From Ornithinibacillus sp047228935 (GTDB taxonomy: Bacteria; Bacillota; Bacilli; Bacillales; Amphibacillaceae): a DNA stretch of 64,000 nucleotides. Made by a program: the position numbers and the translations under genes. A model generated the notes under the pieces. That model was not told the origin of the DNA, made no database searches, and saw only the letters and a program-made list of their open reading frames with translations. Shown one piece after another: positions 7,959-17,681 of the stretch. Each line of letters starts with the position of its first letter. The first letter of the stretch is position 1. Where the stretch lies: NCBI RefSeq assembly GCF_047228935.1, contig NZ_JBFEGG010000001.1, forward strand, positions 1,426,001-1,490,000, in the 5' to 3' direction.

Positions 7959-8889
7959 ACTGTTCTCTTCTATTATTTGAAAAGATAGGAACTTCCTTAC
8001 TTATTTGTTTCATTCGTTCCATGATTCTTCCAGCTTTTACTGCTTCAATATCACCACGATTCGATTTAGCAAGGTGGTCCTCCAGTTGATCCATACTATA
8101 ATTTGAAGTAAAGAATACTGGTAATCTTTCCATCATGCGATATTGTAAAATTGTTCCAAGAACTTCATCTCGAAACCAGGCCGACTGGGTTTCGGCTCCG
8201 ATATCATCCAACATTAACACATCAGCTTTTTTAAAGTAGTCTATTTTTTCATTAATAGAATCATCTTTGATTGAGGACTTAATTTCTCGAACAAATTCAG
8301 GCATATAAATTAACATGGAAGAAATATTATGTTTCTTTAATTCATTTGCAATTGCACCTAAAAAATACGTTTTTCCTACTCCAAATGGCCCGTAAAGATA
8401 AAGTCCCTTCTTAGGAAGACCATCTTTAACTTCTCCTAAGAACGCTATAATTTCACGAATTGCTTGTCTTCGGTTCGGATCATGATCGATTCCATCTATT
8501 GTTGCTTCTAATATTTCCTTAGGCATATATAGGCTTTGAATTAATTTTTTCTGGTTTTGTTCTTTTTCAAAGACAATACGATTATGACACTTCTCATAGG
8601 ATAAGTGAATTTCATTATTTTCTACACTGAGAATAGGAGAATATCCTTGTATCATATTTTTACATCCACCTAAAGAGGAACATTGATCACATTGCTTTGA
8701 CTGCGTGGTATACTCATATAATTTAATTAGATTTTTTTCAATTTCCCGTTCTGGAAGCTCTGGATGTAACGATAGAAATTCTTTTATTTCAGGATTATTT
8801 AATACTTCATTTTTTATCCTATTATAATTTTCCTGGAAATTTTCGTTTCTTTCCATCCATTTTTTTAATTCAGATTGTACTGGTTTCAT
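7957..8889 (-). CDS. dnaI: Primosomal protein DnaI (helicase loader)
   Basis: DnaI loads the replicative helicase DnaC onto DNA at oriC and at restart sites. The N-terminal domain has the cysteine cluster CDQCSSLGGC, which is zinc-binding in this family. The C-terminal AAA+ domain has Walker A GPFGVGKT and Walker B VLMLDDIG, and ends with a basic segment. At 310 aa the length is normal. The ATG at 8889 is chosen because AAGGA lies 8 nt upstream; an earlier ATG (8898) overlaps that site. It follows dnaB by 21 nt, as in B. subtilis. Confidence 0.95.
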   Translation of the reverse strand: MKPVQSELKKWMERNENFQENYNRIKNEVLNNPEIKEFLSLHPELPEREIEKNLIKLYEYTTQSKQCDQCSSLGGCKNMIQGYSPILSVENNEIHLSYEKCHNRIVFEKEQNQKKLIQSLYMPKEILEATIDGIDHDPNRRQAIREIIAFLGEVKDGLPKKGLYLYGPFGVGKTYFLGAIANELKKHNISSMLIYMPEFVREIKSSIKDDSINEKIDYFKKADVLMLDDIGAETQSAWFRDEVLGTILQYRMMERLPVFFTSNYSMDQLEDHLAKSNRGDIEAVKAGRIMERMKQISKEVPIFSNNRREQ

Positions 8890-8910
8890 GTCAATCATCC
8901 TTGGTACTCA

Positions 8911-10269
8911 TTATTTTTTCGAACTGTCAGCGTACTCTTGTAAGAGAGAAGCAATTTCATCTTTTTCACGTTCTAAATCTATTGTTGCTTCAGCTTTTGC
9001 TTTTACTGTATTTTGTTTCCGTTCCTTAAACCATTCCGGAATTATTTCCGTTTTGTTGCTTTTCTTATTATAATTTTGATAGTTTTGCTGTTTTTTCTCA
9101 GTAGCTATACGATACCGTTCTATTTCTTTTTTCGCAAACATCATGGCTTCTCTAGCCGTCTTTAGATTTGCTCGCGACCAATGACTAGCAATTTTTTCTA
9201 AATAGGCCTTTGAGAGCTTCATATTAGTTTGGAGCAAAACATAATGAATTAATACATTCATTACCGGCGAAGGCAACCCTTGGGTTGTCATAATTTCACG
9301 AATTACTTTTAGATCTGGTTCTGATGCATAATTTCCACTTGATAGTTCTTCAAGCAGTTGCTTAGGTGATATATTTTCTAAATGACGGATGAGTTGTTCT
9401 TCTTTAGATACAGGCTCTTTTGGAACATGTTTCTCTACTTGTGTTTGATTAAAAGGCTTTGAAGTCAGTTGTACGGTCGCTTCTCTACGTGAAGTTTTAA
9501 AACTATCATGGCATGCTTCTTTAAACTCTTCTATATCAAGCCTATTTTCATCTGTTAATGCCCAAAGCACACATTTCTCAATTTCATATTCTGAAAGTCC
9601 ATATAACTGCATCATTTGATTCATTATTCGTTTATTTTCCGAAGTTAGAACTCGTTTATAAGGAATCATTCGTGCTTTAAGCATTTGTTCCATCCATGAA
9701 AAATCCACCGATTCTAATTTTGGTCCAGTACTTTCAGGAATACGATTAATATTTTGCATTGGAGTTACTTCAGTTTGAATGGTCTCAAATACATCTCCGA
9801 AAGAAACGGTTATATTATTTCCAGCAGGCTGTTTAATACTTCTGGAATAACAAGATCTTAAAAGAGAAAATTTATCTTTTCCAATATGATGATATAATAA
9901 TTGCGAAAGCATTGCATCTTGGAAAAAATCAGAAGGTGAAAAAGGAACTTGAAGGATATAATGAAAATTAGTTTGCTCAAGCGTCTTGTCTTCAAACGTT
10001 TTTAACAAACCAATTCCCTCCAACTTCAATCTAGCTTCATAAATCTCAACCAGGGAAATATTTAAGTAATTCATTAATGTATGGTGGGTTTGAATCGATA
10101 CTTCTTTTTGAAAATCCATTTCATGTAAAAGTGTTTGATAAAGCATAACTGCCTTCATACCAAGCAATGGCTGATAAAGATGGGTTAATGATTTTGAATA
10201 ATCAACAGGCAAATTACCATGCAAATCAACAGTATAACCATCCACTGGCAATATTTTTCCTATGTTCAT
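8911..10269 (-). CDS. dnaB: Replication initiation and membrane attachment protein DnaB
   Basis: Firmicute DnaB (not the helicase of the same name in E. coli) works with DnaD and DnaI to remodel oriC and load the helicase at the membrane. The 452-residue product has the expected two-domain build: an N-terminal winged-helix-like domain (first ~200 residues) and a C-terminal DnaB/DnaD-type helical region ending with the WSRANLKTAREAMMFAKKE segment, then a charged tail. It lies between nrdR and dnaI, with the same order as B. subtilis. Confidence 0.93.
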   Translation of the reverse strand: MNIGKILPVDGYTVDLHGNLPVDYSKSLTHLYQPLLGMKAVMLYQTLLHEMDFQKEVSIQTHHTLMNYLNISLVEIYEARLKLEGIGLLKTFEDKTLEQTNFHYILQVPFSPSDFFQDAMLSQLLYHHIGKDKFSLLRSCYSRSIKQPAGNNITVSFGDVFETIQTEVTPMQNINRIPESTGPKLESVDFSWMEQMLKARMIPYKRVLTSENKRIMNQMMQLYGLSEYEIEKCVLWALTDENRLDIEEFKEACHDSFKTSRREATVQLTSKPFNQTQVEKHVPKEPVSKEEQLIRHLENISPKQLLEELSSGNYASEPDLKVIREIMTTQGLPSPVMNVLIHYVLLQTNMKLSKAYLEKIASHWSRANLKTAREAMMFAKKEIERYRIATEKKQQNYQNYNKKSNKTEIIPEWFKERKQNTVKAKAEATIDLEREKDEIASLLQEYADSSKK

Positions 10270-10316
10270 CTTAACCCTTCTTTCTACGATTTTTACTGCA
10301 GATGTTTCAATTTTTA

Positions 10317-10784
10317 TTAGGAATTCTTTTTATCTGTTTGAATTAAGTCTTTTAATTCATCAAGGAAAACATTAATATCCTTAAACTGACGGTATACAGA
10401 CGCAAAACGGACATATGCTACGTCATCAACACCGGAAAGACGTTCCATTACCATTTCTCCAACTTCTTCACTATCAATTTCTGATGCTCCAGTATTACGT
10501 AATTCCTTTTCAACATCAAAAGCAATTGACTCAATCTTCTCTATCGAAACTGGCCTTTTCTCACAAGCCTTTATTAATCCTCGAACAAGTTTTTCTCTAC
10601 TAAATTCCTGTCTAGTACCATCCTTCTTCACAACAATAAGTGGTACCTCTTCAATTCGTTCAAAGGTAGTAAAACGATACCCACATTTCTCACATTCTCT
10701 TCTTCTACGGATAGAACGTCCTTCTTCTATTGGTCTTGAATCTAGTACTTTTGTATTTTTATTCTGGCAATTTGAACATCTCAT
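10317..10784 (-). CDS. nrdR: Transcriptional repressor NrdR
   Basis: NrdR represses ribonucleotide reductase genes in response to ATP/dATP levels. The N-terminal zinc ribbon is visible (MRCSNCQNKNTKVLDSRP ... CEKCGYRF, four Cys), followed by an ATP-cone domain (VVKKDGTRQEFSREKLVRGL). At 155 aa it matches the family. It begins the nrdR-dnaB-dnaI unit. Confidence 0.97.
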   Translation of the reverse strand: MRCSNCQNKNTKVLDSRPIEEGRSIRRRRECEKCGYRFTTFERIEEVPLIVVKKDGTRQEFSREKLVRGLIKACEKRPVSIEKIESIAFDVEKELRNTGASEIDSEEVGEMVMERLSGVDDVAYVRFASVYRQFKDINVFLDELKDLIQTDKKNS

Positions 10785-10814
10785 TTAATTAACCCCATTC
10801 ATCTAACAATCACA

Positions 10815-11201
10815 TTAAATTTTATCGATTAAAGGTAATTCTTTATTTAATTTTTCATATAGTTCTTTGACCACTTTAGAACTATATCCAAAATCAAACG
10901 GTAAAGCTGATTCACTAGAAACGGTAAAATCAATCGCAGTTTGATATGGACGAACCATAATAACAGTAGCAATGACGAAAGCTTTTTTCCCTTTTACAAT
11001 ATAAAAACTTAATTCACCATGCTCTGAAGAAACGGAATTAAGTTCATATTTATTCGATCTATTCACTAGATCTTGTAACATAGCAAGTCCCTTGTCTTTC
11101 GTCGTTTTATAATAATGGGTTTGCAATTCTTTATCCCAATGTTTATCTGATGTTTCAGCTTGGTTATAAAAAAAACGTGATATCTTCTTACCAAAAGACA
11201 T
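10815..11201 (-). CDS. Conserved hypothetical cytosolic protein
   Basis: This is a 128-residue soluble protein with no signal peptide or membrane segment and no family I can name. It has mixed alpha/beta composition with a basic N-terminus (SFGKKISRFFYN). The ATG at 11201 is preferred because AGGAG is 8 nt upstream; a GTG at 11210 sits too close to it. It lies just upstream of nrdR and may be co-transcribed. Function unknown. Confidence 0.75.
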   Translation of the reverse strand: MSFGKKISRFFYNQAETSDKHWDKELQTHYYKTTKDKGLAMLQDLVNRSNKYELNSVSSEHGELSFYIVKGKKAFVIATVIMVRPYQTAIDFTVSSESALPFDFGYSSKVVKELYEKLNKELPLIDKI

Positions 11202-11300
11202 GCCATCCACTCCTAGTTAATCTGACTAGTTCCGTATACTATAACTCTATTTATTTTAACATGTTTTACAAATTATCCCTAGTAAAAATTTAAAATCAAA

Positions 11301-11325
11301 AAGAGCTGGGAATGGCCCAACTCTT
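11301..11325 (-). terminator. Terminator after gapB
   Basis: Stem AAGAGTTGGG/TCCCAGCTCTT with a short loop, followed on the minus strand by TTTTTG, 18 bp after the gapB stop. Confidence 0.85.
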
Positions 11326-11343
11326 AAATCTACTTACATATTT

Positions 11344-12375
11344 TTAGGAAACGGATACATTTTTAGCCTTTAAGAAACTACCTACATACTTAACAAGATC
11401 AACCACTCTTGCTGAATAGCCCCATTCATTATCGTACCATGCTAACACCTTGATTTTATTGTCTTCCATTACCATTGTAGATAAACCATCAATTATAGCA
11501 GAATAATCAGAAGTTGTATAATCAATAGATACTAAAGGCTCTTCACTATATTGAATGATACCAGCTAATTCATTAGCAGCTGCCTCACGAAATATATTAT
11601 TCACGATATTAGCCGTCACAGGTTCTTCGACGTCCACAACTAAATCCACTAATGATACATTGGGTGTTGGAACGCGTAGAGCCATTCCATGTAATTTCCC
11701 CTTAAGATGTGGCAATACTTCACTTAACGCTTTCGCAGCACCTGTGGAAGTTGGTATTATGGATTGTGTACATCCCCTTGCACGACGAAGATCTTTATGT
11801 GGATTGTCTAAATTCTTTTGGTCATTTGTAAAGGCATGAACAGTCGTCATTAGTCCATTTTTAATTTTGAAGTTTTCATCTAATACCTTTACTACTGGAG
11901 CCAAACAGTTTGTTGTACATGATGCATTGGATATAACGTCATCGTTTTCTTCATCATAACTACTATGGTTTACTCCCATTACTATTGTCTTATCAACTTG
12001 CTTGCCTGGTGCTGTAATGACAACTTTTTTTGCACCTGCAACTAAATGTAAACCAGCTGATTCTTTTGTTTTAAATTTCCCAGTTGCATCAATTACTACA
12101 TCAATAGCTAACTTAGACCAAGGTAATTTATCAGGTTCTCTAGAGTTTACAAGTTCAATTCGTTTTCCATTTACTTCAAGTCCATTCTGAACTGCTTTAA
12201 CTTCTTCTTTGAATTTCCCGTGAACACTATCATATTTAATTAGGTGTGCTAACGTTTCTGGTGGATAGCTAGCATTAATCGCTACAACCTCTAAATTAGG
12301 ATCAGTAATCGCTTGCCTAAATACCATTCTCCCAATTCTTCCTAATCCACTAATAGCAATTCGAGTTTTACTCAT
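11344..12375 (-). CDS. gapB: Glyceraldehyde-3-phosphate dehydrogenase, GapB type
   Basis: This enzyme interconverts glyceraldehyde-3-phosphate and 1,3-bisphosphoglycerate; the GapB paralogue favours NADP and serves gluconeogenesis. The Rossmann start GLGRIGRMVFR and active site SNASCTTNCLAPV are intact. The loop after the second strand reads AINASYPPETLAHLIKYDS, without the Asp that selects NAD in GapA, which supports GapB (343 aa). The location upstream of nrdR/dnaB and a CcpN-like operator over its promoter agree with this. Confidence 0.93.
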   Translation of the reverse strand: MSKTRIAISGLGRIGRMVFRQAITDPNLEVVAINASYPPETLAHLIKYDSVHGKFKEEVKAVQNGLEVNGKRIELVNSREPDKLPWSKLAIDVVIDATGKFKTKESAGLHLVAGAKKVVITAPGKQVDKTIVMGVNHSSYDEENDDVISNASCTTNCLAPVVKVLDENFKIKNGLMTTVHAFTNDQKNLDNPHKDLRRARGCTQSIIPTSTGAAKALSEVLPHLKGKLHGMALRVPTPNVSLVDLVVDVEEPVTANIVNNIFREAAANELAGIIQYSEEPLVSIDYTTSDYSAIIDGLSTMVMEDNKIKVLAWYDNEWGYSARVVDLVKYVGSFLKAKNVSVS

Positions 12376-12424
12376 TATAAGTCCTCCTGATTATGATATA
12401 CTAATGACTTGAAAATTCAAATAT

Positions 12425-12435
12425 AGTATAACACA
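12425..12435 (-). promoter_or_regulatory. Putative CcpN operator overlapping the gapB -10 region
   Basis: The minus strand reads TGTGTTATACT, which fits the published B. subtilis CcpN consensus TRTGHYATAYW at every position and includes the -10 hexamer TATACT. A CTTACA lies 17 nt upstream as -35. CcpN represses gapB and pckA during growth on glucose; that it acts here is inferred. Confidence 0.5.
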
Positions 12436-12463
12436 TTAACGATAAAATGTAAGCATAAATACA

Positions 12464-12500
12464 AAAAACTCAAAGGACTTTCATTATCCTTTGAGTTTTT
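12464..12500 (-). terminator. Terminator after coaE
   Basis: A 14-bp stem (AAAAACTCAAAGGA and its complement) with a 9-nt loop and flanking T-run lies immediately after the coaE stop and ends the polA-mutM-coaE operon. Confidence 0.88.
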
Positions 12501-12501
12501 C

Positions 12502-13104
12502 TCATAGTTGTACTTCCCATTTGTTTAAAACATCTTTAAGCTGAGCAAAAGTATTCTCTTTTGAACCGTTGTTATCTATAGTTGCATCAGCAAGTTTCAC
12601 CTTTTCCTTAACCGGAATTTGTGAATGAATTCTTTGTAATGCTTCTTCTTTTGAAGAACTATCTCGATTCATTAGTCTTTGCAATTGAACCTCTTCATCA
12701 ACATATACAACGAGAACTTTATCAACCATATGTGTTAGTTTACTTTCAAAGAGTAACGGAATATCCATCACAACACATTTTTCGCCTGCATTAATGTAAG
12801 CTTCCTTTAGCTCCAACATACGATTTCTAACCGCGGGGTGTACAATAGCATTTAATTTTGCCCGTTTTTCCGTCTCGGTAAAAATAATCGAACCTAATTT
12901 TTTTCGATCTAGTGTACCGTCTGGTAGCAAAATTTCTTTGCCAAATTCTTTTATAATATCTTGGAGTGCACCTTCACCAGGCTCTACTACATCTCTTGAA
13001 ATTTGGTCAGCGTCAATTATCGGAATTTCTAATTCCTTAAACATGGATGATACGGTACTTTTCCCACTTGCAATACTTCCAGTTAATCCTATTACTAATG
13101 GCAT
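12502..13104 (-). CDS. coaE: Dephospho-CoA kinase
   Basis: CoaE carries out the last step of coenzyme A synthesis, phosphorylating the 3'-hydroxyl of dephospho-CoA. The P-loop GLTGSIASGKST and the IIDADQISRDV motif are present, and the length (200 aa) is standard. It is 13 nt downstream of mutM and belongs to the polA-mutM-coaE operon. The ytaF gene found between mutM and coaE in B. subtilis is absent. Confidence 0.96.
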   Translation of the reverse strand: MPLVIGLTGSIASGKSTVSSMFKELEIPIIDADQISRDVVEPGEGALQDIIKEFGKEILLPDGTLDRKKLGSIIFTETEKRAKLNAIVHPAVRNRMLELKEAYINAGEKCVVMDIPLLFESKLTHMVDKVLVVYVDEEVQLQRLMNRDSSSKEEALQRIHSQIPVKEKVKLADATIDNNGSKENTFAQLKDVLNKWEVQL

Positions 13105-13117
13105 TGTAAAATCTCCT

Positions 13118-13945
13118 TTAAAGCTTTTGACAGTTCAAGCAAACATGAGTGCCCCTGCCACCAACCTTCATTTTCGTAATGGATTTGCCGCAATTAGGAC
13201 ACTCTTTATTTTCTTGGCCATAGACAGACAATTCCTGTTGGAACATTCCCATTTCACCTTGACTATTCACATACGATCTTATAGTCGTTCCACCTTGAGC
13301 TACTGCTTCTTCCAAAGTTAAGATAGCTTGTTTTCGTATTTCTTGTACTTCTTTTTTAGTAAGTTTATTCGCTTTTCGTAAAGGGTGAACTCGTGCTTTA
13401 AATAACGTTTCATCTACATAAATATTTCCTAAACCAGCTACGATTGATTGATCTAACAATACTGCCTTAATGGAGCGGTTAGTAGATTTAAGTTTTTTAT
13501 AGAAATAATCTGCTGTAAAGTCTTCATCAAAAGGATCTGGTCCGAGCTGATTCAAAGGTTTTTGAATAAACTCTTCCCCCTTGTTTACGATATGCATCGT
13601 ACCGAATTTTCGAACATCGTTATACCTGAGTTCTTCTTCAGTTGTAAAGGAAAAAATTACGTGGGTATGTTTTTTTACAGGTTCATCCTTATAATGAACA
13701 CTGTATTTCCCTTCCATTCTCAAGTGAGAAATTAACGTGTAATTATCTAACTCAAATAAAAGAAATTTTCCTTTTCGTTTTATATCTTGAATGGTTTGAC
13801 CTATTAACAGCTGTTTGAAATGTTCAACATCATCTGGTTTTTTTATGATTTTTCCCCAATACACGTTAACTTCGTCTATTGTTCGATTTAACACAAACCG
13901 TTTTAGTGTGTTTCGTATTGTCTCAACTTCTGGTAACTCTGGCAT
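13118..13945 (-). CDS. mutM: Formamidopyrimidine-DNA glycosylase
   Basis: MutM (Fpg) removes 8-oxoguanine and formamidopyrimidines and cleaves the strand (AP lyase). The mature N-terminus PELPEVETI contains the catalytic Pro1 and Glu2. The C-terminal zinc finger (CPNCGKS ... HVCLNCQ) is complete and the length (275 aa) is normal. It is 12 nt downstream of polA, so the two repair enzymes are co-expressed. Confidence 0.97.
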   Translation of the reverse strand: MPELPEVETIRNTLKRFVLNRTIDEVNVYWGKIIKKPDDVEHFKQLLIGQTIQDIKRKGKFLLFELDNYTLISHLRMEGKYSVHYKDEPVKKHTHVIFSFTTEEELRYNDVRKFGTMHIVNKGEEFIQKPLNQLGPDPFDEDFTADYFYKKLKSTNRSIKAVLLDQSIVAGLGNIYVDETLFKARVHPLRKANKLTKKEVQEIRKQAILTLEEAVAQGGTTIRSYVNSQGEMGMFQQELSVYGQENKECPNCGKSITKMKVGGRGTHVCLNCQKL

Positions 13946-13957
13946 TTAAATTTCTCC

Positions 13958-16594
13958 TTATTTCGCATCATACCAGCTATTGCCAAAAGCATAGTCTGCC
14001 TTTAATGGGACATTTAACTCGACTGTGTTTTCCATCATAGCTGGAACAATTTCTTTCAGTTTCTCAAGTTCTTCTTTAGGTGCTTCTAAAATCAACTCAT
14101 CGTGTACTTGAAGAAGAAGACGAGCTTGCATGTTTTCTTCTAATAATTTTTTTCGTAAATCAATCATTGCCTTTTTAATAATATCGGCTGCTGTACCTTG
14201 AATTGGAGTATTCATTGCCGTTCTTTCAGCAAAACTTCTTAAATTAAAGTTTCTACTTGTAATTTCAGGTAGATACCTTCTACGATTCATAAGTGTTGTA
14301 ACATAGCCTTTATGCTTTGCTTCCTGAACAATATCATCCATATAAGCTTTGACTCCCGGATAACTTTCTAAATAACGTTCAATAAATTTTTTGGCTTCCT
14401 TACGAGTAATTCCTAGGCTTTGAGAAAGTCCAAAATCACTAATTCCATATACAATTCCAAAGTTAACCGCCTTAGCTTGTCTACGCATATTAGAAGTGAC
14501 TTCATCCTTTCCAACATGGAACACTTCCATTGCAGTCTGTGTATGAATATCTTCACCGTTTTTAAATGCAGCAATTAACTTTTCGTCGTTAGCAATATGT
14601 GCTAATACACGTAATTCAATTTGCGAATAATCGGCAGCAAACATAATCCAATCGTTCTCAGAAGGGACAAATGCTTGTCTAATCTTTCTACCTTCCTCAA
14701 TTCTAATCGGGATATTTTGCAGATTAGGATCAATGGAACTTAATCGACCAGTTTGAGTTAACGCCTGATTATAGCGGGTATGGATTTTACTCGTTTCCTT
14801 ATCGACTACTTTAAGTAAACCTTCTATATATGTAGATTGTAGTTTACCTAGTTGGCGATAAAGTAGTATTTTTGAAATAATATCATGCTGTGGTTCCAGT
14901 TGCTCCAAGACATCTGCCGCAGTAGAATACCCTGTTTTTGTTTTCTTAATCACAGGTAAACCGAGCTTTTCAAAAAGGATAGGGCCAAGCTGTTTCGGTG
15001 AATTAATATTAAATTGTTCTCCTGCAAGCACATAGATTTCCTGTTCCACTTCCTCTAGACGCTTTTTTAATTCTGTACCCATTTCCTCTAGTCGCGGTAC
15101 ATCTACTAAAACTCCAGTATGTTCCATCTCAGCTAAAATAAGTGCTAAAGGCATTTCAAGTTCTTTTAAAAGGGAGTAAAGTTCATATTCTTGAAGCTCA
15201 TCATCCATCTTATTTTCTAACTTTCTTAATACATCCGTCTTACGTACGATATGGTCTGCTAGTGCCTCTTGTTTTGGAACCTTCATTTTAGCTCCTTTTC
15301 CATATACTTCTTCATCATATTGGACAGTTCTAAAGCCCAATCGATGAGCAATAGACGGTATGTCATGGTTATTTTCAGAAGGATTAAGTAAATATGATGC
15401 AAGTAGAACATCAAAAGTTACTCCCTTTAGATGTATCCCCTTCTTTAATAAAGCAACAACTGATTGCTTTGCATCAAACACAATTTTCTTTTTCACTGGA
15501 TCCTCTGCCCATTTTTTAAATTCGATTGAGTCCAAGGCAACTTCTGTCGGAATAAAGTATGCCTGATTATCGTTTACTATTCCAATTCCTTCAATCGGCG
15601 CTGTATGATAGCTATCTGAAAGCATCTCAATGACTAGTGCTTCTTCACCTGTAAACATGTCAGAATGGACTTGTTCTACTATCGTATAATCCAAATCTTC
15701 AAGTTCTTCCTTCGTTTCTTCTGCCATTTCATCCGTAGTTACTCGACTTAACAAGGATTGGAAACCTAAATCTTTAAAAATCGTTGCTACTTCCTGATTC
15801 GGATACCCTTCATAGGATAAATCATTAATGGATACTTCAATAGGAGAGTCACAATTTATTGTAGCAAGCTCTCTACTCATAAAGGCATCCTCTTTATGAT
15901 TCGTTAAATTCTCCTTCAATTTCTTCCCACTAACTTCATCTAAATGTTCATATAAATTATCGATAGTTTCATATTGCTTGAATAATTTTGTTGCTGTTTT
16001 TTCACCGACTCCTGGGACTCCTGGAATGTTATCAGAGTTATCTCCCATTAAAGCTTTTAACTCAATAATTTGTTCTGGTGTTATTTCCATTTTCTCTAAT
16101 AAATAGTCCGGAGTATATGCCTCTACTTCTGAGATCCCTTTTTTTGTAACATTTACCGTTACTTTATCGGATACGAGTTGAAGCATATCCTTATCACCGG
16201 AAATAACCTCTACTTCAAAATTGTTTTCTTTTCCTTGTTTTGCAAGAGTACCAATAATATCATCTGCTTCATATTGTTCAAGTTCATAATGACGTATATT
16301 AAATGCTTTTAATAATTCCTTTACTAGTGGAAACTGTTCTGACAGTTCTGGTGGAGTTTTTTGTCTTCCACCTTTATATTCTTTGTATGTACTATGTCTA
16401 AACGTCGTTTTACCTGCATCAAATGCAACTAGCATATGGGTTGGCTTTTTTTCTTCTAAAATTCTTAGTAGCATCGTTGTGAACCCGTAAACTGCATTCG
16501 TATAAACGCCTTTATCATTATTTAATAAAGGTAAAGCAAAGAAAGCACGGTATATAATACTATTTCCATCTATTAAAACCAATTTTTTAGTCAT
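13958..16594 (-). CDS. polA: DNA polymerase I
   Basis: Pol I fills gaps in repair and Okazaki fragment processing. The 878-residue protein has an N-terminal 5'-nuclease domain (LIDGNSIIYRAFFALP; DNSDNIPGVPGVGEKTA), a central 3'-5' exonuclease-like domain that is usually inactive in Bacillus, and a polymerase domain with DYSQIELR, RRQAKAVNFGIVYG and the QVHDEL motif. The start follows GGAGG. It leads the polA-mutM-coaE operon. Confidence 0.97.
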   Translation of the reverse strand: MTKKLVLIDGNSIIYRAFFALPLLNNDKGVYTNAVYGFTTMLLRILEEKKPTHMLVAFDAGKTTFRHSTYKEYKGGRQKTPPELSEQFPLVKELLKAFNIRHYELEQYEADDIIGTLAKQGKENNFEVEVISGDKDMLQLVSDKVTVNVTKKGISEVEAYTPDYLLEKMEITPEQIIELKALMGDNSDNIPGVPGVGEKTATKLFKQYETIDNLYEHLDEVSGKKLKENLTNHKEDAFMSRELATINCDSPIEVSINDLSYEGYPNQEVATIFKDLGFQSLLSRVTTDEMAEETKEELEDLDYTIVEQVHSDMFTGEEALVIEMLSDSYHTAPIEGIGIVNDNQAYFIPTEVALDSIEFKKWAEDPVKKKIVFDAKQSVVALLKKGIHLKGVTFDVLLASYLLNPSENNHDIPSIAHRLGFRTVQYDEEVYGKGAKMKVPKQEALADHIVRKTDVLRKLENKMDDELQEYELYSLLKELEMPLALILAEMEHTGVLVDVPRLEEMGTELKKRLEEVEQEIYVLAGEQFNINSPKQLGPILFEKLGLPVIKKTKTGYSTAADVLEQLEPQHDIISKILLYRQLGKLQSTYIEGLLKVVDKETSKIHTRYNQALTQTGRLSSIDPNLQNIPIRIEEGRKIRQAFVPSENDWIMFAADYSQIELRVLAHIANDEKLIAAFKNGEDIHTQTAMEVFHVGKDEVTSNMRRQAKAVNFGIVYGISDFGLSQSLGITRKEAKKFIERYLESYPGVKAYMDDIVQEAKHKGYVTTLMNRRRYLPEITSRNFNLRSFAERTAMNTPIQGTAADIIKKAMIDLRKKLLEENMQARLLLQVHDELILEAPKEELEKLKEIVPAMMENTVELNVPLKADYAFGNSWYDAK

Positions 16595-16955
16595 TAGTAG
16601 TTCCTCCTTCTTCGTATCAGGCAGCTTTTCATCTATTTTACCATTTACATAACTTTACGTAAAAAATTTGACTGAATAGGTTCATACCGTGTTAAAAAGC
16701 GTATTAAGTTGATTCTTCGAGTGACAAGTATATGTGAAGGCTCAAGCGGGATGATAGGCATTGGTGAGACAAAGGGCTAGGGTTTCTTCGGGCGGATGTC
16801 GGGCCTGTGGTGAAAATAAAAAGCTGAGTATTCTCGCCACGAGATAGGTTATTTGGTTTAAAGAACATGAAAAAATGGAGAATCTACTATTATTCGAGGC
16901 TTAAGTATATTATTGCAAGACTACAAAACATGGTGAATCTATTCATCTTTTCTAA
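16595..16955. other. Intergenic region with a GC-richer, possibly repeated segment
   Basis: No gene is seen between polA and the next ORF. About 16730-16850 is clearly richer in G and C than its surroundings and has an open but short frame on the minus strand without a start or ribosome binding site. It may be a decayed insertion or a dispersed repeat. The flanking parts are plain AT-rich DNA. Confidence 0.4.
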
Positions 16956-17504
16956 CTAAATATTTAATAATTTTTTAATTCTCTGTTTTAGTTCGAACGG
17001 TAATGGCCTTTCTAATCCTTTAACTAGTAATTGTGGGTGTTTAACACCATACTTTAGAAAATGATTTTCTAATAGAATTGCTTTTGGTTGTTTATTTGGA
17101 ATTAACCAATACAATATATACCAGTCTTCAAGCGAACAGAGTGGAATTCGGACCCCTTCTACCTTTTTATATTCTACAATTGATTCTTGGTTTATCGGTA
17201 ATGTATAAACACCTTCACTATGTTCAATAGCAAAGCCCCCCATTATATCAATAGTAACCTGATCCATACGATACTTAGAAAAAAAAGCTGTCTTAAATGG
17301 CTTGAGACTTTTTGCTTCTTGTGACTCAGCCATGCTAAACATTATGCTATTAAACTGTGTCGTATTTTTTTCGTCGACCAATATATCTATATCATTCGGC
17401 TTATCAATTAAATGATGGAAGTTCAATAAAAGAGAGCCACCCACTCCCCACATGTTGTCTGTTTGGTTTACTTTTTTTCCAATAAGCGATAACGTCTCTA
17501 ACAT
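16956..17504 (-). CDS. Nucleotidyltransferase-fold protein
   Basis: The 182-residue product shows a minimal nucleotidyltransferase core: GVGGSLLLNF followed by DIDILVDE, i.e. the GGS and DxD motifs that bind metal and NTP in this fold. AbiEii-type and other stand-alone transferases share this pattern, so the substrate cannot be told. The ATG at 17504 is chosen because AGGAG lies 7 nt upstream; the longer frame to 17570 has no site. It stands alone between polA and phoR, not part of the usual syntenic core, and is probably an accessory gene. Confidence 0.7.
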   Translation of the reverse strand: MLETLSLIGKKVNQTDNMWGVGGSLLLNFHHLIDKPNDIDILVDEKNTTQFNSIMFSMAESQEAKSLKPFKTAFFSKYRMDQVTIDIMGGFAIEHSEGVYTLPINQESIVEYKKVEGVRIPLCSLEDWYILYWLIPNKQPKAILLENHFLKYGVKHPQLLVKGLERPLPFELKQRIKKLLNI

Positions 17505-17654
17505 CCTATTTCTCCTAACGATGATAATAAACTTGTGAAGTGACATATTAATCATTACTATATAATTCATTAAATCCTCTTTACTCGTAACTAGACTATA
17601 TAGAAACTATAACGCACTATTTAATTAATATAAAGAGGCTAACGTATTCAAGAC

Positions 17655-17681
17655 AAAAACACTCTCAGAGAGAGTGTTTTT
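17655..17681 (-). terminator. Terminator after phoR
   Basis: Stem AAAACACTCTC/GAGTGTTTT with a short loop overlaps the phoR stop region and is followed on the minus strand by TTTTTG. Confidence 0.8.
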
